Of a stretch of 64,000 bases of DNA, positions 40,440 through 51,717 are shown one piece after another. Positions within the stretch are counted from its first letter, which is position 1. Each line of letters opens with the position of its first letter. Made by a program: the position numbers and the translations under genes. The DNA is from Mycobacterium uberis (GTDB taxonomy: Bacteria > Actinomycetota > Actinomycetes > Mycobacteriales > Mycobacteriaceae): NCBI RefSeq assembly GCF_003408705.1, contig NZ_QAYL01000001.1, positions 124,001-188,000 of the forward strand, in the 5' to 3' direction. Under the pieces are notes generated by a model. That model was not told the origin of the DNA. It made no database searches and saw only the letters and a list, made by a program, of their open reading frames with translations.

Positions 40440-43400
40440 GTGCAGCCGCCATGATCGCCTTGTCGATATCCACACCGTCGCGTTCGGCTAATGCGATCGC
40501 CTGCAGCACCCGCTTGTAGTCCTTCGGCATTACCTTGACGAAGTGTCGTTGCTGCTCGGACCAGTCGGTCAGGATCCGCTGGCCAACAGCGGAATCGGTA
40601 ACGTCGACGTGTGCCTGGATTGTGCCGCGGAGCCAGTCCGCGTCATCGGAGTCAAGAGTCTCGAGTTCAACCATTTCGCAGTTCAGGTTGACCGGAAGTT
40701 CGCCGTCGGGGTCATAGACATAAGCAGCACCTCCGGACATTCCGGCCGCAAAATTACGGCCGGTGCGGCCAAGGATGACCACCTTGCCGCCGGTCATGTA
40801 TTCGCAACCGTGATCACCAACGCCCTCGACCACCGCGTAGGCACCAGAATTGCGAACCGCGAACCGTTCGCCGACCACTCCGCGTAAGTAAATCTCCCCG
40901 CTGGTAGCGCCAAACAGAATCACGTTGCCGCCGATGATATTGTCTTCAGCAACGTAGTTCTTCGGCGCATTCTTAGACGGCCGCAACACAATTCGTCCAC
41001 CGGACAAACCCTTGCCGACATAATCGTTGGCATCGCCATAGACACGCAGCGTAATCCCTTTGGGAACAAAGGCGCCAAAGCTATTACCCGCGGATCCCTC
41101 GAATGTGATGTCGATGGTTCCATCTGGAAGACCTTGAACACCATAGGCTTTCGTCAGCTCATGGCCGAGCATGGTACCCACCGTCCGGTTGACGTTGCCG
41201 ATGGTCGTGGAGAACCTAACCGGCTTACCGGAAGCGAACACTTCCCTGCTCATCATGATTAACTGCTGATCGAGCGCCTTGTCCAGACCATGATCTTGGC
41301 GCGAGCTGCAGTACAGATCCTGGTTCATAAACGCCGACTCCGGTTCGTGCAACACCGGTGTCAGATCAAGCCGGTGCGCTTTCCAGTGCGCCCGCGCCAA
41401 CGTCATGTCCAGTACACCCACCTGGCCGACTGCCTCATTGAACGTACGGAAGCCCAGCTGCGCCATGTATTCCCTGACTTCTTCGGCAATAAACATAAAG
41501 AAATTCTCAATGAACTCGGGTTTGCCGGTGAACCGCTCGCGCAGCACCGGATTCTGGGTAGCCACACCAACCGGGCAAGTGTCCAGGTGACATACCCGCA
41601 TCATGACGCAGCCGGCAACTACCAGTGGTGCCGTAGCGAAGCCAAATTCTTCGGCGCCGAGTAGTGCAGCGACCATTACGTCGCGACCGGTCTTGAGTTG
41701 ACCGTCTACTTGAACTATAATTCGGTCCCGTAATCCGTTGAGCAGTAATGTCTGTTGAGTCTCGGCTAATCCCAGCTCCCATGGCGCACCCGCATGCTTC
41801 ATCGATGTCAGCGGGGTTGCACCGGTACCACCGTCGTACCCCGAGATGAGGACCACGTCGGCGTGCGCCTTGGATACCCCTGCAGCCACCGTACCCACCC
41901 CGTTCTCAGAAACAAGCTTAACATGCACCCTTGCCGACGGATTCGCGTTTTTCAGATCGTATATCAACTGTGCTAGGTCTTCGATGGAGTAAATATCGTG
42001 GTGCGGTGGGGGTGATATCAGACCGACACCCGGGATAGAGTGCCGGACCCTAGCAATCCACGGGTACACTTTATACCCCGGAAGTTGGCCACCTTCACCA
42101 GGTTTCGCACCCTGCGCCATCTTGATCTGGATGTCAGTGCAGTTCGTCAAATAGTGCGAAGTTACACCGAACCGTGCCGAGGCAACCTGTTTGATAGCGC
42201 TACGTCGCCAATCGCCATTGTGGTCGTGCTCAAATCGGTTTACATCCTCACCGCCTTCACCGCAGTTTGATCTGCCACCCAGCCGATTCATCGCAATGGC
42301 AAGAATCTCGTGCACTTCGGTGGAGATTGAACCGTAGCTCATTGCCCCCGTCGAAAAGCGCTTGACGATTTCACTGGCGGGCTCGACCTCATCTAGCGGA
42401 ACTGGTGAGCGTACACCCGTGCGAAACTTAAGTAGTCCACGCAGAGAAGCCATTCGCTTACTCTGGTCATCAACGATACGAGTGTACTCCTTGAAGATCT
42501 TGTACTGCCCGCTACGTGTGGCGTGCTGCAGCTTAAAGACAGTCTCTGGGTTGAACAGGTGGTATTCGCCTTCCTGGCGCCACTGATATTCCCCACCAAC
42601 TTCGAGTTCACGATGCGCACGTTCATCTGGCCGGTCCAAGTAGGCCAGCCGATGGCGGATTGCGACGTCAGCAACGATGTCGTCGAGGACGATTCCGCTG
42701 ATTGGGCAGCTCAGCCCACTGAAGTATTCATCCAGCACATCCTGACAAATGCCGACTGCCTGAAACAGTTGCGCACCAGTGTAGGAAGCCAATGTCGCAA
42801 TGCCCATCTTGGACATCACTTTCAGCACGCCTTTGCTAGCAGCCTTGACGTAATTGCTCAACGCTGTCTTACGGTCTATCCCATCGATGACACCCCTGTC
42901 GAGCATGTCCTCGATCGATTCGAACACCAGATAGGGATTGACCGCCGCTGCACCAAAACCGATCAAGGCGGCCATGTGGTGGACCTCGCGGGCGTCACCG
43001 GATTCCACCACTAAACCCACATGGGTACGGGTGCGGTCACGCACCAAATGGTGGTGCACCCCTGCAACGGCGAGCAGCGACGGTATCGGCACCATCTCTT
43101 CGCTGGAATCGCGGTCAGACAAGATTATCATCCGGACACCGTCAGCGACGGCCGCAGAAGCCTGCGCGCGTATTTCCTCTAGGGCTGCAGCCAGCCCGGC
43201 ACCGTCCTCAGCAACCGGGTACAGACAGCGAATCACCTTGGACCGCATGCCGTGCGGATACCCGTTGACTTTGTCGTTAGGGTCGAGGTGAATCAGCTTA
43301 GCCAACTCACAGTTTCGCAGAATCGGCTGCTGTAACACGATCTGATGGCATGAGTACTCGTTCGGAGAAAGCAGGTCACGCTCTCCTCCTGTGGTGACCT

Positions 43401-45015
43401 GCAGGCTGGTAACCACCTCCTCGCGGATGGCGTCCAATGGCGGGTTGGTCACCTGAGCGAACAGCTGGTGAAAGTAATCATAAAGTACCCGCGGACGCTG
43501 CGACAGCACCGCAACCGGGGTATCCGTGCCCATAGATCCGATCGGCTCGGCGCCGGTACGGGCCATCGGAGCCACCAGCAAGTTGAGTTCTTCATAGGTA
43601 TAACCAAAAACCAATTGCCGTATGATAAGTCGATCATGAGGCATTCGCATGTATTTGCCCACCGGCAACTTCTCGATCGGGACCAACCACTTGTCGAGCC
43701 ACTCCTGGTACGGGTGCTCGGCCGCCAGCTCTGCCTTGATCTCTTCGTCAGAGACGATGCGTCCCTGCGTGATGTCCACCAGGAACATTCGGCCCGGCTG
43801 CAGCCGCATCCGACGGACCACCTTCGACGGGTTAAGATCCAACACGCCGGCCTCGGAAGCCATCACTACCAAACCGTCGTCGGTGATCCAGATCCGCGAC
43901 GGGCGCAAGCCATTGCGGTCAAGCACAGCGCCCACCACAACACCGTCGGTGAATGCCATCGACGCCGGACCATCCCACGGCTCCATCAAAGAGGCATGAT
44001 ACTGGTAGAATGCCCGGCGCGCGGGATCCATCGACTCGTGGCATTCCCAGGCTTCGGGGATCATCATCAGCACCGCGTGGGCCAGGCTACGCCCGCCCAG
44101 GTGCAGCAGTTCAAGTGCCTCGTCAAAGCGCGCGGTGTCGGAAGCACCTGGTGTGCAGATCGGGAACAGCTTCCCCAGGTCAGCTCTCGACCCGAAGATG
44201 TCGGTCTTCATCAACGCTTCACGCGCCCGCATCCAGTTCTCGTTACCAGTGACGGTGTTGATTTCGCCATTGTGGGCGACGCGACGGAAAGGATGCGCGA
44301 GCGGCCAAGACGGGAAGGTGTTGGTGGAAAACCGGGAATGCACGATGCCCAGTGCGCTAACCAACCGCTCATCTTGCAGATCTAAATAGAACGCCTGGAG
44401 CTGCGGGGCGGTAAGCATGCCCTTATAGACGAACGTCTGGCTCGACAGGCTGGGAAAGTAAACGGTTTCGTGGCCCGGCCCGTCCTGGCCAGGGCCTTTA
44501 GTGCCGAGTTCGTGCTCGGCACGTTTGCGGATCACGTAGGCGCGGCGTTCTAGCGTCAGGCCAGTGGCCCCCGCCATGAACACTTGCCGGAAGGTGGGCA
44601 TTGCATCGCGAGATAACGCACCTAGCGACGAATCGTCGGTGGGTACGTTTCGCCAACCCAGGACATACAGCCCCTCAGCCTCGGCGATCTTCTCCACCGC
44701 GGCACAGGCCGCCGCGGCGTCTTTGGATGACTGTGGCAAAAACGCGATGCCAGTGGCGTAGCTGCCCGCGGCAGGCAGATCAAAATCCACGACTGCTCGC
44801 AAGAACGCGTCCGGGACCTGAATCAGGATGCCTGCGCCGTCACCACTGCGCGGCTCGGCGCTCTGCGCACCACGATGTTCAAGGTTGAGCAGCGCAGTGA
44901 TCGCCTTGTCCACAATGTCACGGGTGCGCCGACCATGCAGGTCGACGACCATGGCTACTCCGCACGAATCGTGCTCAAATGCAGGATTATACAGCCCAAC
45001 GTGCTTGGCTGTCAT
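40432..45015 (-). CDS. gltB: Glutamate synthase large subunit
   Basis: 1,527 residues from ATG 45015 (a GTG two codons earlier is possible). It makes two glutamates from glutamine and 2-oxoglutarate for nitrogen assimilation. The N-terminal glutaminase domain exposes its catalytic Cys after a short propeptide (HDSCGVAMV). The central and FMN/synthase domains follow with [33 protein letters not shown] and the [3Fe-4S] cysteines [19 protein letters not shown]. The C-terminal beta-helix includes [12 protein letters not shown] and [18 protein letters not shown]. It forms an operon with gltD. Confidence 0.97.
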   Translation of the reverse strand: MTAKHVGLYNPAFEHDSCGVAMVVDLHGRRTRDIVDKAITALLNLEHRGAQSAEPRSGDGAGILIQVPDAFLRAVVDFDLPAAGSYATGIAFLPQSSKDAAAACAAVEKIAEAEGLYVLGWRNVPTDDSSLGALSRDAMPTFRQVFMAGATGLTLERRAYVIRKRAEHELGTKGPGQDGPGHETVYFPSLSSQTFVYKGMLTAPQLQAFYLDLQDERLVSALGIVHSRFSTNTFPSWPLAHPFRRVAHNGEINTVTGNENWMRAREALMKTDIFGSRADLGKLFPICTPGASDTARFDEALELLHLGGRSLAHAVLMMIPEAWECHESMDPARRAFYQYHASLMEPWDGPASMAFTDGVVVGAVLDRNGLRPSRIWITDDGLVVMASEAGVLDLNPSKVVRRMRLQPGRMFLVDITQGRIVSDEEIKAELAAEHPYQEWLDKWLVPIEKLPVGKYMRMPHDRLIIRQLVFGYTYEELNLLVAPMARTGAEPIGSMGTDTPVAVLSQRPRVLYDYFHQLFAQVTNPPLDAIREEVVTSLQVTTGGERDLLSPNEYSCHQIVLQQPILRNCELAKLIHLDPNDKVNGYPHGMRSKVIRCLYPVAEDGAGLAAALEEIRAQASAAVADGVRMIILSDRDSSEEMVPIPSLLAVAGVHHHLVRDRTRTHVGLVVESGDAREVHHMAALIGFGAAAVNPYLVFESIEDMLDRGVIDGIDRKTALSNYVKAASKGVLKVMSKMGIATLASYTGAQLFQAVGICQDVLDEYFSGLSCPISGIVLDDIVADVAIRHRLAYLDRPDERAHRELEVGGEYQWRQEGEYHLFNPETVFKLQHATRSGQYKIFKEYTRIVDDQSKRMASLRGLLKFRTGVRSPVPLDEVEPASEIVKRFSTGAMSYGSISTEVHEILAIAMNRLGGRSNCGEGGEDVNRFEHDHNGDWRRSAIKQVASARFGVTSHYLTNCTDIQIKMAQGAKPGEGGQLPGYKVYPWIARVRHSIPGVGLISPPPHHDIYSIEDLAQLIYDLKNANPSARVHVKLVSENGVGTVAAGVSKAHADVVLISGYDGGTGATPLTSMKHAGAPWELGLAETQQTLLLNGLRDRIIVQVDGQLKTGRDVMVAALLGAEEFGFATAPLVVAGCVMMRVCHLDTCPVGVATQNPVLRERFTGKPEFIENFFMFIAEEVREYMAQLGFRTFNEAVGQVGVLDMTLARAHWKAHRLDLTPVLHEPESAFMNQDLYCSSRQDHGLDKALDQQLIMMSREVFASGKPVRFSTTIGNVNRTVGTMLGHELTKAYGVQGLPDGTIDITFEGSAGNSFGAFVPKGITLRVYGDANDYVGKGLSGGRIVLRPSKNAPKNYVAEDNIIGGNVILFGATSGEIYLRGVVGERFAVRNSGAYAVVEGVGDHGCEYMTGGKVVILGRTGRNFAAGMSGGAAYVYDPDGELPVNLNCEMVELETLDSDDADWLRGTIQAHVDVTDSAVGQRILTDWSEQQRHFVKVMPKDYKRVLQAIALAERDGVDIDKAIMAAAHG

Positions 45016-45600
45016 TCCCACCTAACCCTTCACTATAAAACATCCTGTGCGGACCCTCATCAGCGAACCCAGCGGAGCCCCACCCGGCAATTGCGGGCTC
45101 GACTCCTTCCGTCTTGTCGATAAGCTGCCCGTCAGGCGGAGAAAATCCGATTGACGATACGTCCATAACAACACTGAACGGTGGCCCTGCGACCGATCTA
45201 GACAAATCGTAAAACGATATGACAAAACCCGCCTGACATGCCAACTTCCCTAATACTAACCTGCCTACGGACAACAGCGTAAATTCGTTGCGACTGCCGA
45301 TCAACACTATTACGACACGCTGTACAGCAGGACTCGGCGAAGAAGTTACCGGCGACACTCCGATGTGCCGCCACCGAGTTTGCGCAATGCTAAAAATATT
45401 AAAGTCTATAAAGCTTGCTAAGATAACTTTAGTGACGCACCGTTGCTGAGCAAACCAGTCGGTGATCACTACTGGAGAGACATTAATAGTTGCACGGCAA
45501 GCGTTGGTGGTTGATCTGTGGGTTCATCGATCAGGAGCGGCCCGCAGCTGGTGCACGGCACAGGGTCGACAGCTTAGCACCCGAGGAGTTCGGTGGGCAT
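45016..45600. other. Gene-free stretch upstream of gltB
   Basis: About 585 bases with no readable family on either strand. Minus-strand open frames overlap at 44987-45469 but are not protein-like. It must contain the gltBD promoter. Rv3860 and Rv3861, expected here by M. tuberculosis order, were not found. Confidence 0.5.
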
Positions 45601-45930
45601 GAGGTCCACGCTTTCCATCTCTAACTAAGTAGGAACTGAATCCGTGGCCCTGCGATCGAGGCCATCATCCACGCCAACGATCCGGTAACGGTGCACTCCA
45701 GCGTCGTCCGCACATCGATCCCGGCGTCGTCGATCCGAGGCATTACCTGAAACAAAAGGCCGGGTTTCGCAGCTATCCAAGTGCACACTCGCAGCGGCTC
45801 AAGTTCGGTGACCATCCACACCATCGATCCTTCGGCTGAGTCACGCGGGATCGGCTGCCCATGGTCAATGGACCTTCTTCCAAGCATTTTATCGCGCGCG
45901 TTGACTCCGTCCAGGCCGACCAACCTGCCA
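45601..45930 (-). pseudogene. START/SRPBCC (polyketide cyclase-like) protein remnant
   Basis: The minus strand reads DKMLGRRSIDHGQPIPRDSA, VWMVTELEPLRVCTWIAAKPGLLFQVMPRIDDAGIDVRTTLECTVTGSLAWMMASIAGPRIQFLLS then a stop. The order (G-R-PI-HGQPI, E-EPPR-W-A-PG-L-F-V-PR-D-AG-T-V, TGPLAW) fits the SRPBCC superfamily. The 5' third is missing or degraded and the stop is early, so it is a remnant. It lies downstream of, and on the same strand as, a broken sigma factor gene. Confidence 0.55.
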
Positions 45931-46079
45931 CGTCAACCAGCAACTGTCATAACCGAGCAGGGGGAGCGTGCATGATTTCTTGTAGCACATAGCGCACCCG
46001 TCATCTCCGTTCACCGCACCACCTGTTCGCACTAACCAGGTTGGGCGAGCCCACCACGAGTGTCCGGTACCGCCACGAC

Positions 46080-46890
46080 CTGTGCTGCCGGGTCAACAGT
46101 CGCCTCGATCTTGCAGATGCGGTGTTCGCGGATGGTCAGCACAACGACAGCGAACAGCCGCTAGCGGCAAAAGCCAGCATCATCGGCTGCCCGATCGGAT
46201 TGTTAACCAGTATCACTGCTGACCCCCGATAGCGCAGCAGATTAGTAGCCACGGCATACGGCCCGTAGTTGACATGTGGAGGCAGTAAAGGATCCGCGAG
46301 AACTGTGCCCGCTCCAGCTAGACCGTCGAATCTAAGACCACAATATCACCGTTGGAGCATGCGGTGAGGAACTTCTTGGTGACGAGCTGATACTCGGCGG
46401 AGACCACCTAGCTCAGCTTCAGTTGCACCGCAGTGAACCTTGGTCCGCTCCCGTCGGGGCCAGTTAGCGACAGGTTCCAAATGCAGCACGAAAGCCATCT
46501 GTTCAGCGGGACTGAGCCTGCGTAGGATTTTTATAGGGTGCTGTGCGGATCTCGTCGTCGAGGGTGACTTGATCAGCTGGGTCCAGTGGTCACGAGTCGT
46601 CAAGCACGGCCTACTGGCCGAAACCTCTTTGGCGTTCATAGCGAGATCGCGCCGAACGCACCTAATCCGGACGCAGTCGGCTCGTAACCACTATTAGCCA
46701 ACCGCGGATATCGTCTAGAACTCATTCGAGTCGGCCCATTCTAACCGTAGACAGGTCGCTTGCGCAATTGCTTCCGCGTCGTCCACATCACCGAACAGTT
46801 GGTAGCCAAGAGTGACTAGATACGGGTGATGACAACACTAAGCATCACCGATCTGGTCACTAATTTTCTGCAATTGGTCCACGGATCATG
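46080..46890 (-). pseudogene. ECF41-type sigma factor remnant
   Basis: Minus-strand pieces spell an ECF sigma factor with a C-terminal SnoaL-like domain. Region 2: HHPYLVTLGYQLFGDVDDAEA then QATCLRLEWADS (about 46825-46730), followed by a stop and DDIRGWL, VVTSRLRPD. Region 4: ILRRLSPAEQMAFVLH (about 46525). Extension: AEYQLVTKKFLTACSNGDIVVLD (about 46400-46330), then VNNPIGQPMMLAFAASG (46210-46160) and LTIREHRICKIEATVDP (46140-46090). Several stops and shifts separate them. The M. tuberculosis relatives are SigG/SigJ; none lies between gltB and whiB6 there. Confidence 0.8.
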
Positions 46891-47143
46891 GATGCCCTGA
46901 TGCTGAGAAAAGTTACCTTTGCCAACTGTAACTTTCCCAATCTTTTGGCCTGTGTTAAGTACTAATTGGCCATAAAGACGCCGGACATATAACAATGCAA
47001 TAAATCAATTAATTTCTCACGTTGTTTCGACATCGGTCGGACCCATTGATCGCAGGCTCACACACATAAGAAACTGCGTAGCAGTTTCCCACCAAACACC
47101 CCCACCGCTGACTCATCGAATCAGTGACCCAGCAACCAGCTGG

Positions 47144-47425
47144 CTATGCCGATTTCGCGAATTCGCGCACTGGGTATCCGTTGCGCTCGGCCAGGGATCG
47201 CAATTGACTCAACGCGAACACCCGTGCCCGACCTGCTTCAGGAATCACAACCCCGGCCCATAGCCCTTCGGCACCTGGCAGCTCACACGCGTCTCGGGCA
47301 CACGGCCAACGACGCGGGCAAACCCGGCAAAGTGCTTTGGCCTCATCATCAGGAGTGGTTGTCCAGCGGTTAGGATCCTGCGTGCAAACGCCCAGCGGGA
47401 TGTCGTAGAGAGCTGTTGCGGTCAT
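47144..47425 (-). CDS. whiB6: WhiB6, iron-sulphur transcription factor regulating ESX-1
   Basis: 93 residues. The four cluster cysteines are at 14, 33, 36 and 42 (C-x18-C-x2-C-x5-C), ligands of a redox- and NO-sensitive [4Fe-4S] cluster. The GLWAGV turn and the basic tail (RARVFALSQLRSLAERNG) that contact sigma factor and DNA are present. M. tuberculosis WhiB6 is annotated with about 20 more N-terminal residues; here the ATG at 47425 corresponds to its internal MTVTALYE. It controls ESX-1 genes and lies next to the locus, divergent from the FHA gene. Confidence 0.93.
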   Translation of the reverse strand: MTATALYDIPLGVCTQDPNRWTTTPDDEAKALCRVCPRRWPCARDACELPGAEGLWAGVVIPEAGRARVFALSQLRSLAERNGYPVREFAKSA

Positions 47426-47884
47426 CGCTACGTTCCTCCAGAAATTATCGCAGTTTCGCGTACTACTGTCTAGTATCTTATAGCATTAACCATCGCAGTG
47501 CAACAGTTATATGGAATGCCAGTCCCAGGGCTCGCAGGCACCGCGTAACTACACCCGGAGACCATCCTAGTTTCTCGGGGTCAATCTGCCGGAAAATGGC
47601 CTTATCACAGTGCACGAAGGCGTATCGAGCGAGACGGCTCCAGCGGCGCTGCGCTAATAAACCATATCTATCTAGATCTAAACAGTAAACCGTAGCGCTG
47701 ACACGGCTCACCTGGAACAAGACTCGCCGTCAACGTGTCGGTCCTGCACGACACAAATATAGCAGAACATTACCATCGAGCGAATGCAACGGTTAGAATC
47801 AGCATGGCCGAAGGCCCGCTTTGATGCCCGCCGCTACTCGTCTATGCCCCGCCTCACACACTTGCCAGCGAGGAATAAACGCCA
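47426..47884. other. Divergent intergenic region between whiB6 and the FHA gene
   Basis: About 460 bases with the promoters of both genes. An 80-codon minus-strand frame at 47478-47720 begins with TTG and is not protein-like. No operator could be named, though in M. tuberculosis this region is bound by PhoP and others. Confidence 0.5.
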
Positions 47885-48994
47885 ATGGCCAATGCCAAAT
47901 CACCTGCCGAACCGGCAGTACTGGTCGTACACAGCGGCGAAAGGTCGCACGCGATCGAGCCTGGCCGTGGCGTCGTGACCATAGGACGCGAGCCGCAGGC
48001 TGGCGTGCAGATCGATGATCCACGCATTTCCCAAAAACATCTGCGGGCGGAATCTTTCGATGGGCAGTGGCGGATCGTCGACAGTAGCCCGAATGGCATG
48101 TTCGTCGACGGATTACGGAAGACATCTGTGACGGTCACTGACAAGACCGTCGTCCGGTTTGGGGACCCCAATTACGGCAAGGCGCTGACATTTGAACTCG
48201 TAAAACCGCCCATATATGATGGCCAACCTGCGGAGGACTCGTACGACATGAGCAACTCCGCAGCCAATGAGCAGGATCTGGGTTTAGCTCGGGCTGGAGC
48301 TGCTGCCGCCGCACGTCGTCGTGAACTCGACATCAGCCAGCGCAGTCTCGCAGCAGACGGGATCATCAACGCAGGTGCACTCATCGCTTTCGAAAAGGGT
48401 CGTAGTTGGCCTCGTGAACGAACCCGGGCCAAGCTTGAAGCGGTCCTGCAGTGGCCCGCCGGGACGATCGCGCGGATCCGGCAGGGCGAGCCAGCCACCA
48501 GTGAAGCACGCACCCTATCGCCGCGTCCTGACGACCCAACCTCCGATGTCCCGGCACCTGACGGTCCGGCGTCGTTGATCGCGCAGGCTGTCATCGCTGC
48601 CGTAGATGGCTGCAGCCTGGCTATCGCCGCGTTGCCGCCGACCGATGATCCACAGTTCACCGAGCGAGCAGCCCCAATCCTGGCTGATTTACGCCAGCTT
48701 GAGGCGATTGCCATCCGCGCAACTCGCATCAGTCGGATTACCCCCGAATTGATCAAAGCGCTGGGCGCGGTCCGCTGTCACCACGACGAACTGATGCGGC
48801 GTGGGGCGACCGCCCCAGGCGCCACCTTGGCGCAGCGCCTATATGCCGCTCGGCGGCGAGCCAATCTTTCGGCCCGCGAGACTGCACAAGCAGCCGGCAT
48901 CGCAGAGGAGCTGGTCGTCCTCGCAGAAGCAGAGGAAGCTTTACCCGCCAGCGTTGTCGATGCCATCGAAGCCCTGCTTAGTCAGATCAATTGA
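47885..48994 (+). CDS. FHA-domain protein upstream of ESX-1 (Rv3863 homologue)
   Basis: 369 residues (M. tuberculosis about 392). The N-terminal forkhead-associated domain is clear: VVTIGREPQAGVQIDDPRIS with GR, then KHLRAE and SSPNGMFVDG, which together bind phosphothreonine. A helix-turn-helix-like segment (RRRELDISQRSLAADGIINAGALIAFE) follows, and a second similar segment near the C-terminus (LAQRLYAARRRANLSARETAQAAGI). It may link Ser/Thr kinase signalling to ESX-1 gene control, but that is inference from location. Confidence 0.88.
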   Translation: MANAKSPAEPAVLVVHSGERSHAIEPGRGVVTIGREPQAGVQIDDPRISQKHLRAESFDGQWRIVDSSPNGMFVDGLRKTSVTVTDKTVVRFGDPNYGKALTFELVKPPIYDGQPAEDSYDMSNSAANEQDLGLARAGAAAAARRRELDISQRSLAADGIINAGALIAFEKGRSWPRERTRAKLEAVLQWPAGTIARIRQGEPATSEARTLSPRPDDPTSDVPAPDGPASLIAQAVIAAVDGCSLAIAALPPTDDPQFTERAAPILADLRQLEAIAIRATRISRITPELIKALGAVRCHHDELMRRGATAPGATLAQRLYAARRRANLSARETAQAAGIAEELVVLAEAEEALPASVVDAIEALLSQIN

Positions 48995-49228
48995 GGAGGA
49001 TTCCGGAAACATCGAATAGTCCGAGACCGTGGGATTCAATGGTTCGCCACCCACGTCGATGTCGTAGTGATGCTTATGTGGCCTCCGCATGCCGAGCCGT
49101 CGAAATCGTCTGTTTAGCTCAAAATTTGTGCACGAACCTCCGGAGTGCACTGCTAAGCTCAATGTACGGTACAAAGATACACATCAAATCACAATGAACA
49201 GTATCAGCGAGTGTGAGGAAACGCTTAA

Positions 49229-50461
49229 ATGTCAGGAACCGGAATTTGCGATTCGACAATTGGTACTATTTCCAGCTTGTTGTTATTGCTTGGTGAGGGC
49301 ATCCCTGACCCAGGCGATATATTCCAAGCCCCTTCGTCTATGTTCACGTCAATCGCCACCGAAATCGGCAAGGCCGTTCCTGGCTTGGACTGGGTCGGCA
49401 AGGCCGCGGATGCCTATTCCGTTCAAAACCTTGCCAACCAGCTTCGTACACAGACGATGAGTCAGCTCGACAAATTGACCAACAACTTTGTCTCTAATCA
49501 GGCCAAATACGTCTCTAACACGCGCGACGTCCTGAACGCCATGAAGAACATGGTCCAGGGAGTACGGAAAGCCTGCGCCTCGCTTCAAATAGTTTGGCTC
49601 ATCGGCGATGCGCTTTCGTATGCGATTGCCATTCCCGCCTGCGGCCTTGCGATGGCGGTCGTCGGTGGCGCCATGCTCTATTTGACGATCATGACATTGG
49701 CCAATACGACCAATCTGCAGGGAGTACTCGGCAACTTGCTCGACATGATCACGAGCTTGCCGAAGGACTTACTCAACTTTATTCCCGGGCTGATCGACCG
49801 GATTGGTGGTTTGATACCCAACATTCCCGGCATATGGCCACCGAACTTCAACATCCCCGACTGGTCAGACTGGATACCCAAGTTCCCCGAATTCAAGTGG
49901 CCTAACCTCCCGGGTTTATCTGATTTCGAGTTCCCGAGCTCTCTCATCCCCGGTTTCCCCGGCTTGCCCGGCTTGCCCAGCTTGCCAGACTTGTTCCCTG
50001 GCTTGCCGAGCTTGCCAGACTTGTTCGGCAACATAGGAAAGTTGCCGCTGTGGGGTGACTTCACCAAGTTGCCCGACTTCTTGGGTGGCATACTCGGTAT
50101 GCCCTCGTTGAGTTTTAGCAGCCTAATCCCACTGAATCAGCTGCCAGCGATGAGCCAGCTGGCAGCAACTCTGGGTCAGTTGGCTCAACTCACCGGGAGC
50201 GGGGGGAGTGTACAACTTGCCCAAACAGCCGGTTCACAGGCTGGTTCGCTCATCTCACAGACTTCGCAAGGGGGACAGCAGCAAGGCGCCCTCGTCAGCG
50301 ATGTCAAAAAGGACGACGAAGAAAAAGGCGCCAGTACGGGGACAGCTGGTGCGGAGCGCGCTCCTATCCAGACGACCGGTGGAGACACCACCGGAGAGAC
50401 GGGTGGGCACCTTACTTATGACACCGTCAGTAACCTCACACCTAATGGGCTAAAACCCTAG
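49229..50461 (+). CDS. espE: EspE, ESX-1 secreted substrate/surface protein
   Basis: 410 residues (M. tuberculosis about 402). The N-terminal 150 residues are helical (KAADAYSVQNLANQLRTQTM, NNFVSNQAKYVSNTRDVLNAM) followed by a hydrophobic segment (LIGDALSYAIAIPACGLAMAVVGGAMLYLTIM). The middle is a Pro/Leu/Gly/Phe-rich region with IPGFPGLPGLPSLPDL-type units, including a tandem PGLPSLPDLF repeat. The tail is Gln/Thr/Gly-rich. EspE is co-secreted with EspF and sits on the cell surface in pathogenic mycobacteria. It is first in the ESX-1 gene run. Confidence 0.92.
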   Translation: MSGTGICDSTIGTISSLLLLLGEGIPDPGDIFQAPSSMFTSIATEIGKAVPGLDWVGKAADAYSVQNLANQLRTQTMSQLDKLTNNFVSNQAKYVSNTRDVLNAMKNMVQGVRKACASLQIVWLIGDALSYAIAIPACGLAMAVVGGAMLYLTIMTLANTTNLQGVLGNLLDMITSLPKDLLNFIPGLIDRIGGLIPNIPGIWPPNFNIPDWSDWIPKFPEFKWPNLPGLSDFEFPSSLIPGFPGLPGLPSLPDLFPGLPSLPDLFGNIGKLPLWGDFTKLPDFLGGILGMPSLSFSSLIPLNQLPAMSQLAATLGQLAQLTGSGGSVQLAQTAGSQAGSLISQTSQGGQQQGALVSDVKKDDEEKGASTGTAGAERAPIQTTGGDTTGETGGHLTYDTVSNLTPNGLKP

Positions 50462-50515
50462 CGGGTTAATACCATAAGCAAGTAGAAAACGTACTTATGA
50501 GGAAGGAGATAACTC

Positions 50516-50830
50516 ATGACAGGGATGCTGAGCGTCATTCCGTCGTGGCTGCAGACGCTGGGTGGGATGCAAAACACCATCGCGAGCGACGTCAAAACCG
50601 CGACTGATAAGGTCACGGGGATCAGTCAGCGGGTTTCGCAGACGCACGGGTCATATACTTCACAATTTAATGATGTACTAGCTACGCTAGAGACCACCCG
50701 CAGCCAGGCAGGCATAGGCGTCGCAGGAGTTTCTAGTTCACTTGGCTCGAGTCTGCTACAGGCCGCCGCTGCCTATCTGAATACCGATATATTTAGCGGC
50801 CAGAAGCTCGACAAGACGGTTAACATGTAA
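50516..50830 (+). CDS. espF: EspF, ESX-1 secretion-associated protein
   Basis: 104 residues with a strong AGGAAGGAG ribosome site. Helical, without a signal peptide: MTGMLSVIPSWLQTLGGMQ, then QRVSQTHGSYTSQFNDVLATLETTR. It is secreted with EspE and resembles EspC in size and layout. It lies 54 bases after espE and 2 bases before espG1. Confidence 0.92.
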   Translation: MTGMLSVIPSWLQTLGGMQNTIASDVKTATDKVTGISQRVSQTHGSYTSQFNDVLATLETTRSQAGIGVAGVSSSLGSSLLQAAAAYLNTDIFSGQKLDKTVNM

Positions 50831-50832
50831 CT

Positions 50833-51672
50833 ATGTTCGGTCCGCTGGCTTCCAGTCGCGCGGGCCTCGTCAATGATGTGGTCGGCGCCGGGGTGACTAT
50901 CGACGGTATGTTGGTGATCGCGGACCGTTTGCACCTCGTAGATTTCCCTACGGCGCTCGGGATACGAATCAATATTCCTCAACAGGAACTGCGGGACGTC
51001 GTTTGGGACCAGGTGCAACGCGATCTTACCGACCAGGGAATTCTAGACGCTCACGGCCAACCTCACCCGACGGTTGCGGCGATGGTAGATACGCTTAGCC
51101 GGCCGGACCGAGCGCTGGAAGCGCGGTGGTGGCGGCGCGATGTTGGGAACATCATGGTGCGTTTTGTTGTGTGCCGCAAGGGTGACTGCCACGTCATCGC
51201 CGCGCGCGACGGTGACATGCTGGTACTACAGCTAGTAGCTCCAAAAGTCGGCCTGGCGGGCATGGTGACCACCGTGTTGGGCCCCGCAGAACCCGCAAAT
51301 GTTCAACCGCTAACAGGTATCGCCAGCAAACTGGCCGAGTGCAGAACCGCAGCACAGTTAGTCCGACAAGGTATCGAACCGAGATCAGCCCGTATCTACG
51401 CGGAGATCGTCGCCGACCCATCTAGCTGGGTAGAAGTCATCGCTACTCAACGTCACCCGGGGGGCACGACAACACACACAGACGCGGCCGCAGGAGTCCT
51501 CGACTCAGCGCAGGGGAGATTGGTTTCGCTGCCCCGCCGTGTTGGCGGCGAACTGTACGGGAGCTTCCTGCCGGGCAGTCAACAAAATCTACAGGTCGCC
51601 TTAGACAGCCTGATGGAGCTCCTGCCAGCGGGCTCCTGGCTAGATCGCGCTGACGTCGCCTTCCGAAGCTAA
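50833..51672 (+). CDS. espG1: EspG1, PE/PPE chaperone of ESX-1
   Basis: 279 residues. Cytosolic chaperone that binds the PE-PPE heterodimer through the tip of the PPE protein and delivers it to ESX-1. It has the EspG fold markers: VVGAGVTIDGMLVIADRLHL near the N-terminus, LGIRINIPQQELRDVVWDQV, ARWWRRDVGNIMVRFVVCRKGD, and LVSLPRRVGGELYGSFLPGSQQ near the end. Its natural client pair here would be PE35-PPE68, but PE35 is broken (see 59456-59644). Confidence 0.93.
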   Translation: MFGPLASSRAGLVNDVVGAGVTIDGMLVIADRLHLVDFPTALGIRINIPQQELRDVVWDQVQRDLTDQGILDAHGQPHPTVAAMVDTLSRPDRALEARWWRRDVGNIMVRFVVCRKGDCHVIAARDGDMLVLQLVAPKVGLAGMVTTVLGPAEPANVQPLTGIASKLAECRTAAQLVRQGIEPRSARIYAEIVADPSSWVEVIATQRHPGGTTTHTDAAAGVLDSAQGRLVSLPRRVGGELYGSFLPGSQQNLQVALDSLMELLPAGSWLDRADVAFRS

Positions 51673-51717
51673 CTTTACTTTTCCTTGTGCTACGATATTT
51701 CAGAAAGGGACGTCACA

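Noticed and set aside
47478..47720. 80-codon minus-strand frame between whiB6 and the FHA gene
   Set aside because: Begins with TTG, has no ribosome site, and its sequence resembles no protein family I know.
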